Of a stretch of DNA of 26,565 nucleotides, positions 15,548 to 22,450 are shown piece after piece. Below the pieces are notes generated by a model. The model saw nothing but the letters and a program-made list of their open reading frames with translations. It did no database searches and had not been told where the DNA came from. Numbering within the stretch: the stretch's first letter is position 1; every line of letters begins with the position of its first letter. The stretch is from contig CANQSG010000010.1 of the NCBI GenBank assembly GCA_947626485.1, forward strand, positions 1 through 26,565, read 5' to 3'. The stretch comes from an uncultured Clostridia bacterium. Lineage in GTDB: Bacteria; Bacillota; Clostridia; Oscillospirales; Acutalibacteraceae. A program made the position numbers and the translations under genes.

Positions 15548-15583
15548 ATCCGGGCGCGCTGCCGTGCCCGGATTTCTGATTTT
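15548..15583 (+). terminator. Terminator after purB
   Basis: ATCCGGGC (15548-15555) pairs with GCCCGGAT (15566-15573) around a 10-base loop, followed by a T-rich stretch interrupted by CTGA. It begins 6 bases after the stop. The downstream gene lacks an evident promoter, so termination may be partial. Confidence 0.65.
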
Positions 15584-15602
15584 TGCAACGGAGGAAAACG
15601 CG

Positions 15603-16490
15603 ATGTACGAATGGATCCCGGTCGGAGAACACACGCTGTATTTTGACAACCCGGTCAAGATCGGGCTTTTCTGCGCGGGCGACGAGGCGGTGCTCATCGA
15701 CAGCGGCATCGACGCTTCCGTCGCGCGCAAGCTGCTGCGTTCCCTCGAGGCGCGCGGGCTGCGGTTGACGGCCATCTGCAACACCCACAGCCACGCCGAC
15801 CACACCGGCGGCAACGCCTTTTTGCAGGCGCGCACCGGCTGCCGGGTCTTCGCGCCCCGCGACGAGGCCGAGATCGTCCGCCGCCCGATCCTCGAACCGG
15901 TGACGGTCTACGGCGGCAACCCGCCCGCGGCGCTGCGCCACAAGATGCTGCTCGCCCAGCCGAGCGACGCCCTGCCGCTCGACGCGCCCGACTTCCCCGC
16001 CGCCCTCGAGCCGCTTGCGCTGCCCGGGCACTCGATGGACATGACCGCCTACCGCACGCCTGACGGCGTCCTCTTTTTGGGCGACTGCGTCAGCAGCCGG
16101 CAGACCATCGAGAAGTACGGCATCCCCTTCTGCTACGATATCGCGACCTTTTTGGCGTCGCTCGACCGGCTCGAAACCCTTGAGGCGGACTGCTTTGTCC
16201 CCTCGCACACCGAGGTGCTTTCGTCCGTCGACGAGCTGCGCGCCCTCGTCGCCGTCAACCGGGACGGGGTGACGCGCGTCGCCGACGCAATCTGTGACAT
16301 TTGCCGCGCGCCCGTCACGCCCGACGACCTGCTCGCCGCCCTGTTCGAGCGCTTCGGATTACAGATGAACTTCGAGCAGTACGCCATGGTCGGCAGCACC
16401 GTCCGCTCCTATCTCACGTGGTTGCAGGAGACCGGGCGGATCGACGCCGAATTCCGCGACAACCGCCTTTTCTGGCGCACGCTCGCCTGA
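15603..16490 (+). CDS. Metallo-beta-lactamase-fold hydrolase
   Basis: A 295-residue MBL-superfamily protein with a complete two-metal site: HSHADH at 62-67 (H62, H64, D66, H67), H143 in LPGHSMD, D161 in FLGDCVSS, and H202 in VPSHTE. An extra C-terminal region of about 80 residues (210-295) looks like a winged-helix-type appendix (DDLLAALFERFG, VRSYLTWLQETGRID). It is probably a thioesterase or glyoxalase II-like hydrolase; the substrate cannot be told. The ATG at 15603 is chosen because GGAGGA lies 8 bases upstream; an earlier in-frame start would overlap purB. A CYTH phosphatase gene starts 15 bases after it, so the two probably share a transcript. Confidence 0.88.
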   Translation: MYEWIPVGEHTLYFDNPVKIGLFCAGDEAVLIDSGIDASVARKLLRSLEARGLRLTAICNTHSHADHTGGNAFLQARTGCRVFAPRDEAEIVRRPILEPVTVYGGNPPAALRHKMLLAQPSDALPLDAPDFPAALEPLALPGHSMDMTAYRTPDGVLFLGDCVSSRQTIEKYGIPFCYDIATFLASLDRLETLEADCFVPSHTEVLSSVDELRALVAVNRDGVTRVADAICDICRAPVTPDDLLAALFERFGLQMNFEQYAMVGSTVRSYLTWLQETGRIDAEFRDNRLFWRTLA

Positions 16491-16505
16491 CGAAAGGAGC
16501 CTGCG

Positions 16506-17024
16506 ATGCAGCAGCTTGAAATCGAACGCAAATGGCTCGTCGACGGCTGGCCCGACCTGCCGCCCGTCCTCGTCTGCGAGATGTGGCAGGGTTACATCAG
16601 CCACACCCCGACCGTCCGCATTCGAAAAACCGTCTCCGAAGCGGGCACAAGCCGGATGCTGTGCCTGAAAAGCGCGGGCACGATCGCCCGGACGGAGGTC
16701 GAGATCGAGCTCGACGCCGCGACCTTTGACGCCCTGCTCGGCTTTACCTGCGGCGATTTGATCTACAAACGCCACCGCCGTTACGCCCTCGCCGACGGGT
16801 TGGTGCTGGAGGTCAGCGAGGTCGACCCCGGGCGCGAGACGTCCTTCTTTTACGCCGAGGTCGAATTCCCCTCGATGGCGGCCGCCGAGCGCTGGCAGCC
16901 CGACGAGACGATGCGCGATTATCTTTCAAACGAGGTCAGCGGCGTCCCGGGGTACAGCATGGGCGCCTACTGGCGCCGCACCCGCGAGGCGCAATCGGCA
17001 GAAAACGGAAAAACCGCCCTATAA
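16506..17024 (+). CDS. CYTH-domain protein, probable (tri)phosphate hydrolase
   Basis: A 172-residue single-domain CYTH/triphosphate tunnel protein. The defining ExExK motif is E5-I6-E7-R8-K9 (LEIERKWLV). Further alternating charged strands line the tunnel: TVRIRKT, RMLCLKSAG, RTEVEIELD, KRHRRYAL, and EVSEVDP with FFYAEVEF. Family members hydrolyse inorganic triphosphate or nucleotide triphosphates, or make cAMP or thiamine triphosphate; the tripolyphosphatase role is the common bacterial one but is inferred here. AAAGGAG lies 6 bases before the ATG. It follows the MBL-fold gene by 15 bases and ends at a strong terminator. Confidence 0.88.
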   Translation: MQQLEIERKWLVDGWPDLPPVLVCEMWQGYISHTPTVRIRKTVSEAGTSRMLCLKSAGTIARTEVEIELDAATFDALLGFTCGDLIYKRHRRYALADGLVLEVSEVDPGRETSFFYAEVEFPSMAAAERWQPDETMRDYLSNEVSGVPGYSMGAYWRRTREAQSAENGKTAL

Positions 17025-17028
17025 ACAC

Positions 17029-17068
17029 AAAAAAGCTGCCCGACAGCCGTCGCGCAGCTTTTCTTTTT
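17029..17068. terminator. Strong bidirectional terminator between CYTH and pdxK-like genes
   Basis: AAAAGCTGC (17031-17039) pairs with GCAGCTTTT (17054-17062), with an inner CGAC/GTCG pairing. T-rich tails occur on both strands (17061-17069 on plus; the A run 17029-17034 for minus). It lies 4 bases past the CYTH stop and 7 bases past the kinase stop. Confidence 0.9.
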
Positions 17069-17075
17069 TGTCCCG

Positions 17076-17909
17076 TCAGGCGTCGAGCGCCGCCATCAGC
17101 TGACCGAGCACCGGCTCGAAGGTCACGCCGTACCAATGGTTTTCGACGGCGGCGGTCGCGCGGATGCAGGCGACCGTGTAGTCGGCGGCGATTTTGGCGG
17201 CGGCGCGGGCGTCCTTGCCCCGCAGGAGCGCCCCGACGAAGGCGGAGGCGTAAACGTCGCCCGTGCCGTGGCAGCCGCCCGGCAGCTTTTCGTGCTCGTA
17301 AAGCGAATAAACGCCGTCCTGCAACACCGCGACGCCGGTCTTGCCCGGCGCGTAGGAGACGCCGGTCAGCACGACGTTTTTGCAGCCGAGCGCGCGCAGC
17401 TTTTCGAGCAGGCCGTCGATATAGGCGCGGTCATAGGCGGTGCGGTAGTCCGTGCCGGTCAGGAAGCAGGCCTCGGTGATGTTGGGCAGGACGTAATCCG
17501 CCGCGCCGCAAAGGCTGCGCATCGCGTCGACAAAGGCGGCGTCGAAGGCGGGGTAGAGCGCGCCGTTGTCCGCCATGGCGGGGTCGACGACCTTCACGCA
17601 GCCGTCCGCCGCAACGCGCCGGAAGAGCTCTTTAACGAGGTCGATCTGCGCCGTGCTGCCGAGGTAGCCGGTGTAGATCGCCGAAAAGTCGATGCCCTCT
17701 TTTTCCCAATGCGCCAGAATGGCGGGCATATCCTCGGTCAGGTCGCGGCAGGTGTAGCCGGTGAAGCCGGAGGTGTGGGTCGAGAGGACGGCGGAGGGCA
17801 GGACGCAGGTCTCGAGCCCGCAAGCCGAGAGAATGGGCAGCGCGACCGTCAGCGAGCACTGGCCGACGCAGGAAATATCCTGCACGGTGAGGATTCGTTT
17901 GTAGGACAT
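17076..17909 (-). CDS. pdxK: Pyridoxal/pyridoxamine kinase
   Basis: A 277-residue ribokinase-fold kinase of the PdxK/PdxY family that phosphorylates B6 vitamers in salvage of pyridoxal 5'-phosphate. Typical features are ILTVQDISCVGQCSLTVALP (about 6-25), LPSAVLSTHTSGF (about 38-50), the VVDPAMADNG segment (about 107-116), LPNITEA, and the catalytic anion hole GTGD at 215-218 (GGCHGTGDVYASAFVGAL). The ATG at 17909 has AGGAAG 8 bases upstream. It lies 40 bases after the YczE-family gene on the same strand and ends at a strong terminator, so it is the last gene of the run. PdxK against PdxY is not separable from sequence alone. Confidence 0.9.
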   Translation of the reverse strand: MSYKRILTVQDISCVGQCSLTVALPILSACGLETCVLPSAVLSTHTSGFTGYTCRDLTEDMPAILAHWEKEGIDFSAIYTGYLGSTAQIDLVKELFRRVAADGCVKVVDPAMADNGALYPAFDAAFVDAMRSLCGAADYVLPNITEACFLTGTDYRTAYDRAYIDGLLEKLRALGCKNVVLTGVSYAPGKTGVAVLQDGVYSLYEHEKLPGGCHGTGDVYASAFVGALLRGKDARAAAKIAADYTVACIRATAAVENHWYGVTFEPVLGQLMAALDA

Positions 17910-17949
17910 GACGTTGACTTCCTTTCCGAAAAAATTTTCAGCGGCGGTG

Positions 17950-18630
17950 TTACGCCGGTTTGTCGGTTTTATCTTGCGGCGGGTGGCAGAGCAGCTTCGT
18001 CGTCTCCCACAGGTCGCGGTGGCGGATTTTGCGGGGCTCGAAATGCAGCAGCGAATAGACGACGTGCATCACGGCGCCGGCGCCGAACGCGCCGAGGAAG
18101 GAGCCGACGCCGACGGGGCCGCCGAGCAGCCAGCCGGCGAGCAGCACCGCCGAAAAGAGCAGAATTTCGACGACGCCGATCGGGATTTTCGGCATGCGCT
18201 TGCCGATGCCGATGAGCAGGGAATCCTTCGGCCCGCAGCCCTGCGCGCCCTTCATATAGATCAGCATGCCGACCGCCATAAAGACGAAGCCGAGCAGCAT
18301 GACGGCGACGCCGACCCAAAGGCTGTGGTTTTCGGGCAGCGGGTTGAGGTCGTTATAAAGCTGCACGAGGTTGCCGGTGAGCAGGGTGTCGATGATCGTG
18401 CCGTAGCCGATGCGCTCCCCGAGCAGCAGGTCGATGAGCAGGATCACCGCCGACAGCACCGTCATCGACAGGCCGTAATTCAGCACCGTATGGTTGGCGA
18501 TCCCCATGCCGAGGCAATCCCACGGCGCGAGGCCGATATTCGCGTAGATCGTCAGGTGCACCCCGAGGGCGAAGACGGCGAGCCCCGCCGCGATGCGGCA
18601 CCAGGCGAAGACGATTTGCGAGCGTTTCAA
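17950..18630 (-). CDS. YczE/YyaS/YitT-family integral membrane protein
   Basis: A 226-residue membrane protein with about six hydrophobic segments. Examples are IAAGLAVFALGVHLTIYANI, LSMTVLSAVILLIDLLL, VGVAVMLLGFVFMAVGMLIY and VEILLFSAVLLAGWLL. The GLAPWD and GCGPKDSLL motifs are typical of the YczE group. The start is a TTG at 18630: GGAGGAG lies about 8 bases upstream, and the TTGA overlaps the ttcA-like stop by four bases, indicating translational coupling. Open sequence further upstream lies inside the ttcA-like gene. In Bacillus the homologue yczE is controlled by a MocR-type (PLP-related) regulator, and here the next gene is a B6 kinase, which hints at a vitamer-related transport role. 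The function is unproven. Confidence 0.85.
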   Translation of the reverse strand: MKRSQIVFAWCRIAAGLAVFALGVHLTIYANIGLAPWDCLGMGIANHTVLNYGLSMTVLSAVILLIDLLLGERIGYGTIIDTLLTGNLVQLYNDLNPLPENHSLWVGVAVMLLGFVFMAVGMLIYMKGAQGCGPKDSLLIGIGKRMPKIPIGVVEILLFSAVLLAGWLLGGPVGVGSFLGAFGAGAVMHVVYSLLHFEPRKIRHRDLWETTKLLCHPPQDKTDKPA

Positions 18631-19505
18631 TTTGCCGTCTCCTCCCCTTTCTCCGGCGGCGTGTCTTGCGCGCGGTCGTAATCCTCCAAAAAGGAATGCG
18701 CCTGCCCGCGGGATTTGTAGCCCGGGAAGGTGTCGAGGCAGACGGCGTGCAGACTGCGGAAGAGGTTGCGCTCGACGTCGGGGTTGGTCTCGTGCAGGCG
18801 GCGCAGCAGCAGCTTGATTTCCTGCCGCTTCGAGTCGACGGCGGACTCGTCGGACAGACCCTCGGTAAACCGGCAGGCGCATTGCAGAAATGCGAGGCCG
18901 TTGTACTGTTGCCAGGCGACGATCGCCGGTTCGCGCACGCAGTAAAGCGGGCGGATGAGCTCCATGCCCTCGAAATTTCGGCTGTGGAGCTTCGGGATCA
19001 TGGCTTGCAGCTGGGAGCCGTAGAACATGCCGAGCAGGGTCGTCTCGATCACGTCGTCGAGGTGGTGGCCGAGGGCGATTTTATTGCAGCCGAGCTCCTT
19101 CGCCCGGCTGTAAAGGTAGCCGCGGCGCATCCGAGCGCAGAGGTAGCAGGGGGATTTTTCCTGCCGGTTCGCCACGTCGAAAACGTCGGTCTCGAACACC
19201 GTGATCGGAATGTGCAGCAGCGAAGCGTTGCGCTCGATTTGCTGCCGGTTGCGCGGCTGATAGCCCGGGTCCATCACGAGGAAGGTCAGCTCGAACGGCG
19301 TTTCGCTGACCCGCTGCAGCAGCTGCATCAGCTTTGCGAGCAGCATGGAATCCTTGCCGCCCGAAATGCAGACGGCGACCCGGTCGCCCGGCGCGAGGAG
19401 CTCGTAACGCTGGACGGCGGCGACAAAGGGGTTCCAGAGCTCCTTCCGGTATTTTTTCAGAATACTGCGCTCGATGAGCTGGTAAGGCGCGAGCTCGCGT
19501 TTCAT
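18627..19505 (-). CDS. TtcA-like tRNA 2-thiocytidine synthase (PP-loop ATPase)
   Basis: A 292-residue PP-loop enzyme of the TtcA family, which adenylates C32 of tRNA and inserts sulfur using a [4Fe-4S] cluster. The PP-loop SGGKDS is at 48-53. The cluster ligands are C120 and C123 (CYLC) and a third cysteine at 209 or 211 (QCAC). ALGHHLDDVIETTLL is the family's second signature. A C-terminal extension (RSLHAVCLDTFPGYK onward) is seen in Clostridia homologues. The ATG at 19505 has GGAGGGG 7 bases upstream. It shares a 4-base overlap with the YczE-family gene downstream. TtcA subfamily members differ in target base, so the exact tRNA position is inferred. Confidence 0.85.
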   Translation of the reverse strand: MKRELAPYQLIERSILKKYRKELWNPFVAAVQRYELLAPGDRVAVCISGGKDSMLLAKLMQLLQRVSETPFELTFLVMDPGYQPRNRQQIERNASLLHIPITVFETDVFDVANRQEKSPCYLCARMRRGYLYSRAKELGCNKIALGHHLDDVIETTLLGMFYGSQLQAMIPKLHSRNFEGMELIRPLYCVREPAIVAWQQYNGLAFLQCACRFTEGLSDESAVDSKRQEIKLLLRRLHETNPDVERNLFRSLHAVCLDTFPGYKSRGQAHSFLEDYDRAQDTPPEKGEETAN

Positions 19506-19612
19506 GTTGTCCCCTCCCCGCCGGTGCGGATTTTATAAAACAGCAGCCCCGCGTCGCCGCTGCCGCCGATCGCGCCCCGCCGGAAAAGCGGGACGAAATC
19601 GGGCTGCGCATG
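19502..19612 (-). pseudogene. Coding-like stretch between pnp and ttcA, possible frameshifted 36-codon ORF
   Basis: On the minus strand, from the GCG at 19609 to a TGA at 19504-19502, one frame has strongly G/C-biased third positions like the surrounding genes and no stop. It reads AQPDFVPLFRRGAIGG onward and ends KIRTGGEGTT. No start codon is in frame, but an ATG (19611-19609) overlaps its first codon. Restoring one G would give a clean ATG-GCG start and a 36-residue product whose stop overlaps the ttcA ATG as ATGA. This could be a small gene broken by a one-base deletion, an assembly error, or a chance pattern. No family is recognised. Confidence 0.35.
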
Positions 19613-19626
19613 AACGGGGGCTGCTG
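19535..19626 (-). other. Long-range hairpin downstream of pnp
   Basis: CAGCAGCCCC (minus strand, 19626-19617) is perfectly complementary over 10 bp to GGGGCTGCTG (19550-19541). The latter is followed by TTTTAT, and a 66-base loop contains a further CCCGC/GCGGG hairpin. It could be a terminator or mRNA 3'-end structure after pnp, upstream of ttcA. The large loop makes this uncertain. Confidence 0.45.
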
Positions 19627-19664
19627 ACCTTCGTTGCGGTGTTCGACAGCGGGCGAACGGTTGC

Positions 19665-21863
19665 TTATTCGCCGCGGCGCCGGTTGCGGAAGCCCGGCCG
19701 ATTGCCGCCGTTGTGGGGGCGGGGACGGCGCTGCGGCTCCTCGGAAAGGTCGTTTTCGGGCACGAGACCTTCGACCTCGATCAGCGCGTCGCGCCGGCTG
19801 AGGTTGATTCTGCCCTGATCGTCGATCTCGGAGACCTTGACGATGACCTCGTCCCCGACGGCGACGACGTCCTCGACCTTGTCGACGTGCTTGACATCGA
19901 GCTTGCTGATGTGGACAAGGCCTTCCTTGCCGGGGGCGATCTCGACGAAGGCGCCGAAGTTCATCAGGCGGGTGACCTTGCCCTTATAAATCGCGCCGAT
20001 CTCGGGATCCATGGCGATGGTCTCGACGATCATCAGGGCGCGCTTGGCGTCGTCGAGGTCGACGGCGGAGATAAAGACGTGTCCGTCGTCCTCGATGTCG
20101 ATCTTGCAGTTGCAGTCGGCCTGGATCTTCTGGATGACCTTGCCGCCCGAGCCGATGACCTCGCGGATCTTGTCGGGGTGGATCGTCGTCGTGAGCATCT
20201 TGGGGGCGTACTTCGAGAGGTTCTCGCGCGGGGCGGGAATGGCCTTCAGCATGACCTCGTCGAGGATATAGAGGCGGGCTTTATAGGTCTTGTCGAGCGC
20301 TTCGCGAATGATTTCGGGCGTCAGGCCGTGCACCTTCAAATCCATCTGAATGGCGGTGATACCCTGATGCGTACCGGCGACCTTGAAGTCCATATCGCCG
20401 AAGAAATCCTCAAGCCCCTGAATGTCGACCATCGTGATGAAGCGGTCTCCCTCGGTCACGAGGCCGCAGGAGATGCCGGCGACCGGCGCCTTGATCGGCA
20501 CGCCGGCGTCCATGAGCGCCAGCGTCGAGCCGCAGATCGAGCCCTGCGAGGTCGAGCCGTTGGAGGAAAGCACCTCGGAGACGAGGCGGAGCGAATAGGG
20601 GAATTCCTCCTCGCTGGGAATGACGGGCAGCAGCGCCCGCTCCGCCAGCGCGCCGTGTCCGATCTCGCGGCGGCCGGGGCCGCGGGAGGGGCGGGTCTCG
20701 CCGACGGAATAGGACGGCATATTATAATGGTGCATATAGCGCTTGCTGTCTTCGTTGTCGATGCCGTCGAGCAGCTGGCTGTCGCGGATGGTGCCGAGCG
20801 TCGCGATCGTTAACACCTGGGTCTGTCCGCGGGCGAACAGGCCGGAGCCGTGCACGCGGGGCAGCAGGCCGACCTCCGCCCAGAGCGGACGGATCTCGTC
20901 GAGGCCGCGGCCGTCGACGCGCTTGCCCTCGTCGAGCAGCCAACGGCGCACGACGAATTTTTGCAGCTTATACAGGCATTCCTCGAGTTTGGCCTCCTCG
21001 CCGGGATAGACCTCGTCGAACTTGGCGTGCACCGCGTCGTAAATCGGGCGCAGACGCTCGTCGCGGACGGTCTTATCGTCGGTGTCGAGGGCGGCGCGGA
21101 CGTCGTCGATGGCGAAGGCCTTGACGGCTTCGAACATTTCGGACGTCGGCTCGCTGGTTTCGAAGGTGAATTTCGGCTTGCCGATCTCGTCGCGGATGCC
21201 CTGAATAAAGGAGACGATCTTCTGGTTTTCGGCGTGTCCCTTCATGATGGCGTCAAACATGACGTCGTTCGGGATTTCGGCGGCGCCGGCTTCGATCATC
21301 GCGACCAGGTCGGCGGTCGAGGCGACGGTCAGTTGCAGGGTGGATTTCTCCTGCTGCGCGGCGGTGGGGTTGAGGACGATCTCGCCGTCGACGTAGCCGA
21401 CGCTGACCCCGCTGATGGGGCCGTCCCACGGGATGTTGGAGATCGAAATGGCGATCGAGGCGCCGACCATGCCGCAGATCTCGGGCGAGCAGTCGGGGTC
21501 GACCGACATCACGGTGCAGACGATCGAAACGTCGTTGCGCATATCCTTCGGGAAGAGCGGGCGGATGGGGCGGTCGATCACGCGCGAGGCGAGGATGGCC
21601 TTTTCGGACGGCTTGCCCTCGCGGCGGGTAAAGGAGCCGGGAATTTTGCCGACCGAATAGAGCTTTTCCTCAAAATCGACCGACAGCGGCAGAAAGTCGA
21701 TGCCGTCGCGGGGCTTGGCGGACGCCGTCGCGGTGCAGAAAACGGCGGTTTCACCGTACCGCACGAGGCAGGAGCCGCCGGCGAGCAGACCCATCTTGCC
21801 GGTTTCCACCCGCAGCGGGCGGCCGGCAAATTCGGTTTCGAATACTTTGAATGCTTCGTACAC
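19665..21863 (-). CDS. pnp: Polyribonucleotide nucleotidyltransferase (PNPase)
   Basis: A 732-residue 3'-to-5' phosphorolytic exoribonuclease that degrades mRNA and trims structured RNA, acting as a trimer. Two RNase PH-like domains (about 1-215 and 310-540; the second has GSGLFARGQTQVLTI and the active-site DAGVPIKAPVAGI) flank a helical linker. A KH domain (about 553-612, IREVIGSGGKVIQKIQ) and an S1 domain (about 620-690, GAIYKGKVTRLMNFGAFVEI) follow. The tail is arginine/glycine-rich. It starts with GTG at 21863, 8 bases after GGAGGTAA; no ATG competes. It lies downstream of rpsO, the widely conserved order, with a structured 191-base leader that may trap this ribosome site. Confidence 0.98.
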   Translation of the reverse strand: MYEAFKVFETEFAGRPLRVETGKMGLLAGGSCLVRYGETAVFCTATASAKPRDGIDFLPLSVDFEEKLYSVGKIPGSFTRREGKPSEKAILASRVIDRPIRPLFPKDMRNDVSIVCTVMSVDPDCSPEICGMVGASIAISISNIPWDGPISGVSVGYVDGEIVLNPTAAQQEKSTLQLTVASTADLVAMIEAGAAEIPNDVMFDAIMKGHAENQKIVSFIQGIRDEIGKPKFTFETSEPTSEMFEAVKAFAIDDVRAALDTDDKTVRDERLRPIYDAVHAKFDEVYPGEEAKLEECLYKLQKFVVRRWLLDEGKRVDGRGLDEIRPLWAEVGLLPRVHGSGLFARGQTQVLTIATLGTIRDSQLLDGIDNEDSKRYMHHYNMPSYSVGETRPSRGPGRREIGHGALAERALLPVIPSEEEFPYSLRLVSEVLSSNGSTSQGSICGSTLALMDAGVPIKAPVAGISCGLVTEGDRFITMVDIQGLEDFFGDMDFKVAGTHQGITAIQMDLKVHGLTPEIIREALDKTYKARLYILDEVMLKAIPAPRENLSKYAPKMLTTTIHPDKIREVIGSGGKVIQKIQADCNCKIDIEDDGHVFISAVDLDDAKRALMIVETIAMDPEIGAIYKGKVTRLMNFGAFVEIAPGKEGLVHISKLDVKHVDKVEDVVAVGDEVIVKVSEIDDQGRINLSRRDALIEVEGLVPENDLSEEPQRRPRPHNGGNRPGFRNRRRGE

Positions 21864-21867
21864 TTAT

Positions 21868-21999
21868 GGTTACCTCCAAATCTTTTTTTGTACGTTTTTC
21901 GTGACGTGTCGGCGGGAGGTAAGCCGGTTTAGCAATAAATCCGCGCGCCGCGCGATTTCGGCGCGTCGATTCACTGCTAAAACACAAGCTGCCTCCCGC
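21868..21999 (-). promoter_or_regulatory. pnp leader RNA with two mutually exclusive helices (candidate autoregulatory switch)
   Basis: In the minus-strand RNA, segment TTACCTCCCGC (21922-21912) has two partners. Its TTACCTCC (21922-21915) pairs perfectly over 8 bp with the pnp ribosome site GGAGGTAA (21877-21870). Its CCTCCCGC (21919-21912) pairs over 8 bp with the upstream GCGGGAGG (21999-21992). Both cannot form. The second pairing closes a long hairpin with TTTAGCA/TGCTAAA (21981-21975 with 21934-21928) and CGGCGCG-type inner pairings (21944-21950 with 21959-21965). Base pairing is seen directly; the regulatory role is inferred from known pnp leader autoregulation. Confidence 0.55.
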
Positions 22000-22012
22000 G
22001 GGGTTCGGAACA

Positions 22013-22042
22013 GGGCAGGCCGGCCGAGAAGCCGGTCTGCCC
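22013..22042 (-). other. Stable hairpin after rpsO
   Basis: On the minus strand GGGCAG (22042-22037) pairs with CTGCCC (22018-22013), continued after one mismatch by CCGGC/GCCGG around a 6-base loop. There is no U run, so it is probably an mRNA processing or 3'-end-protecting structure for rpsO rather than a terminator. Confidence 0.6.
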
Positions 22043-22054
22043 CAAACCTTGCTG

Positions 22055-22318
22055 TTACTTGCGGATGCCGAGCTTCGCGATGATGGCACGATAACGTTCG
22101 ATATCGGTCTTCATCAGGTAGGCGAGCAGGTTCCGTCTGTGACCGACCATTTTGAGCAGGCCGCGGCGGGAATGATGATCCTTTTTGTGGACCTTCAAAT
22201 GCTCGGTCAGCTCATTGATCCGCGTCGTCAGGAGCGCGATCTGAACCTCGGGCGAACCGGTGTCTCCCTCGTGCGTCCGATAGGTTTCGATGATCTGCTG
22301 CTTTTCCTCTTTGCGCAT
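22055..22318 (-). CDS. rpsO: 30S ribosomal protein S15
   Basis: A complete 87-residue S15, a primary 16S rRNA-binding protein of the small-subunit platform. The sequence carries the family signature: THEGDTGSPEVQIALLTTRI, LTEHLKVHKKDHHSRRGLL and VGHRRNLLAYL. It starts at an ATG preceded by AGAGGTGA. A strong promoter lies about 130 bases upstream, leaving a structured leader, and pnp follows on the same strand. Being short, it would be easy to miss, but every conserved position expected is present. Confidence 0.98.
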   Translation of the reverse strand: MRKEEKQQIIETYRTHEGDTGSPEVQIALLTTRINELTEHLKVHKKDHHSRRGLLKMVGHRRNLLAYLMKTDIERYRAIIAKLGIRK

Positions 22319-22445
22319 TTGCGTTCACCTCTTTCTTTTTTGCGACGCGCCGGCAAAACGGCGCGCGCGGATTCTCCGCAAACCAAGCGAGGGGTTTCGG
22401 TGCTCCGCAAGGCGGCAAACGCCCCGGGCATAGTAAGCGGAATCT
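22319..22445 (-). promoter_or_regulatory. Structured rpsO leader, candidate S15 autoregulatory RNA
   Basis: The roughly 125-base leader contains a GC hairpin CGCGCCG/CGGCGCG (about 22345-22365) close to the ribosome site. Further upstream are two direct copies of TGCGGAG, the second of which can pair with a following ATCCGC. S15 represses its own message through leader RNA in several bacteria, using unrelated structures. No known class can be assigned by eye. Confidence 0.4.
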
Positions 22446-22450
22446 TCCCT

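Noticed and set aside
18630..18882. N-terminal extension of the YczE-family protein to an earlier start
   Set aside because: The extra residues are arginine/proline-rich and lie within the ttcA-like coding sequence. The TTG at 18630 has a good ribosome site and a stop-start overlap.
19081..19611. Open frame starting at the ATG at 19611 and running through the ttcA-like gene in another frame
   Set aside because: It overlaps the ttcA-like gene out of frame for most of its length and has no good ribosome site. Only the shorter frame ending at 19502 shows coding bias.
21894..21910. A separate pnp promoter in the AT-rich stretch before the gene
   Set aside because: On the minus strand I find no -35/-10 pair with acceptable spacing between 21880 and 22000. 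Transcription most likely comes from the rpsO promoter.
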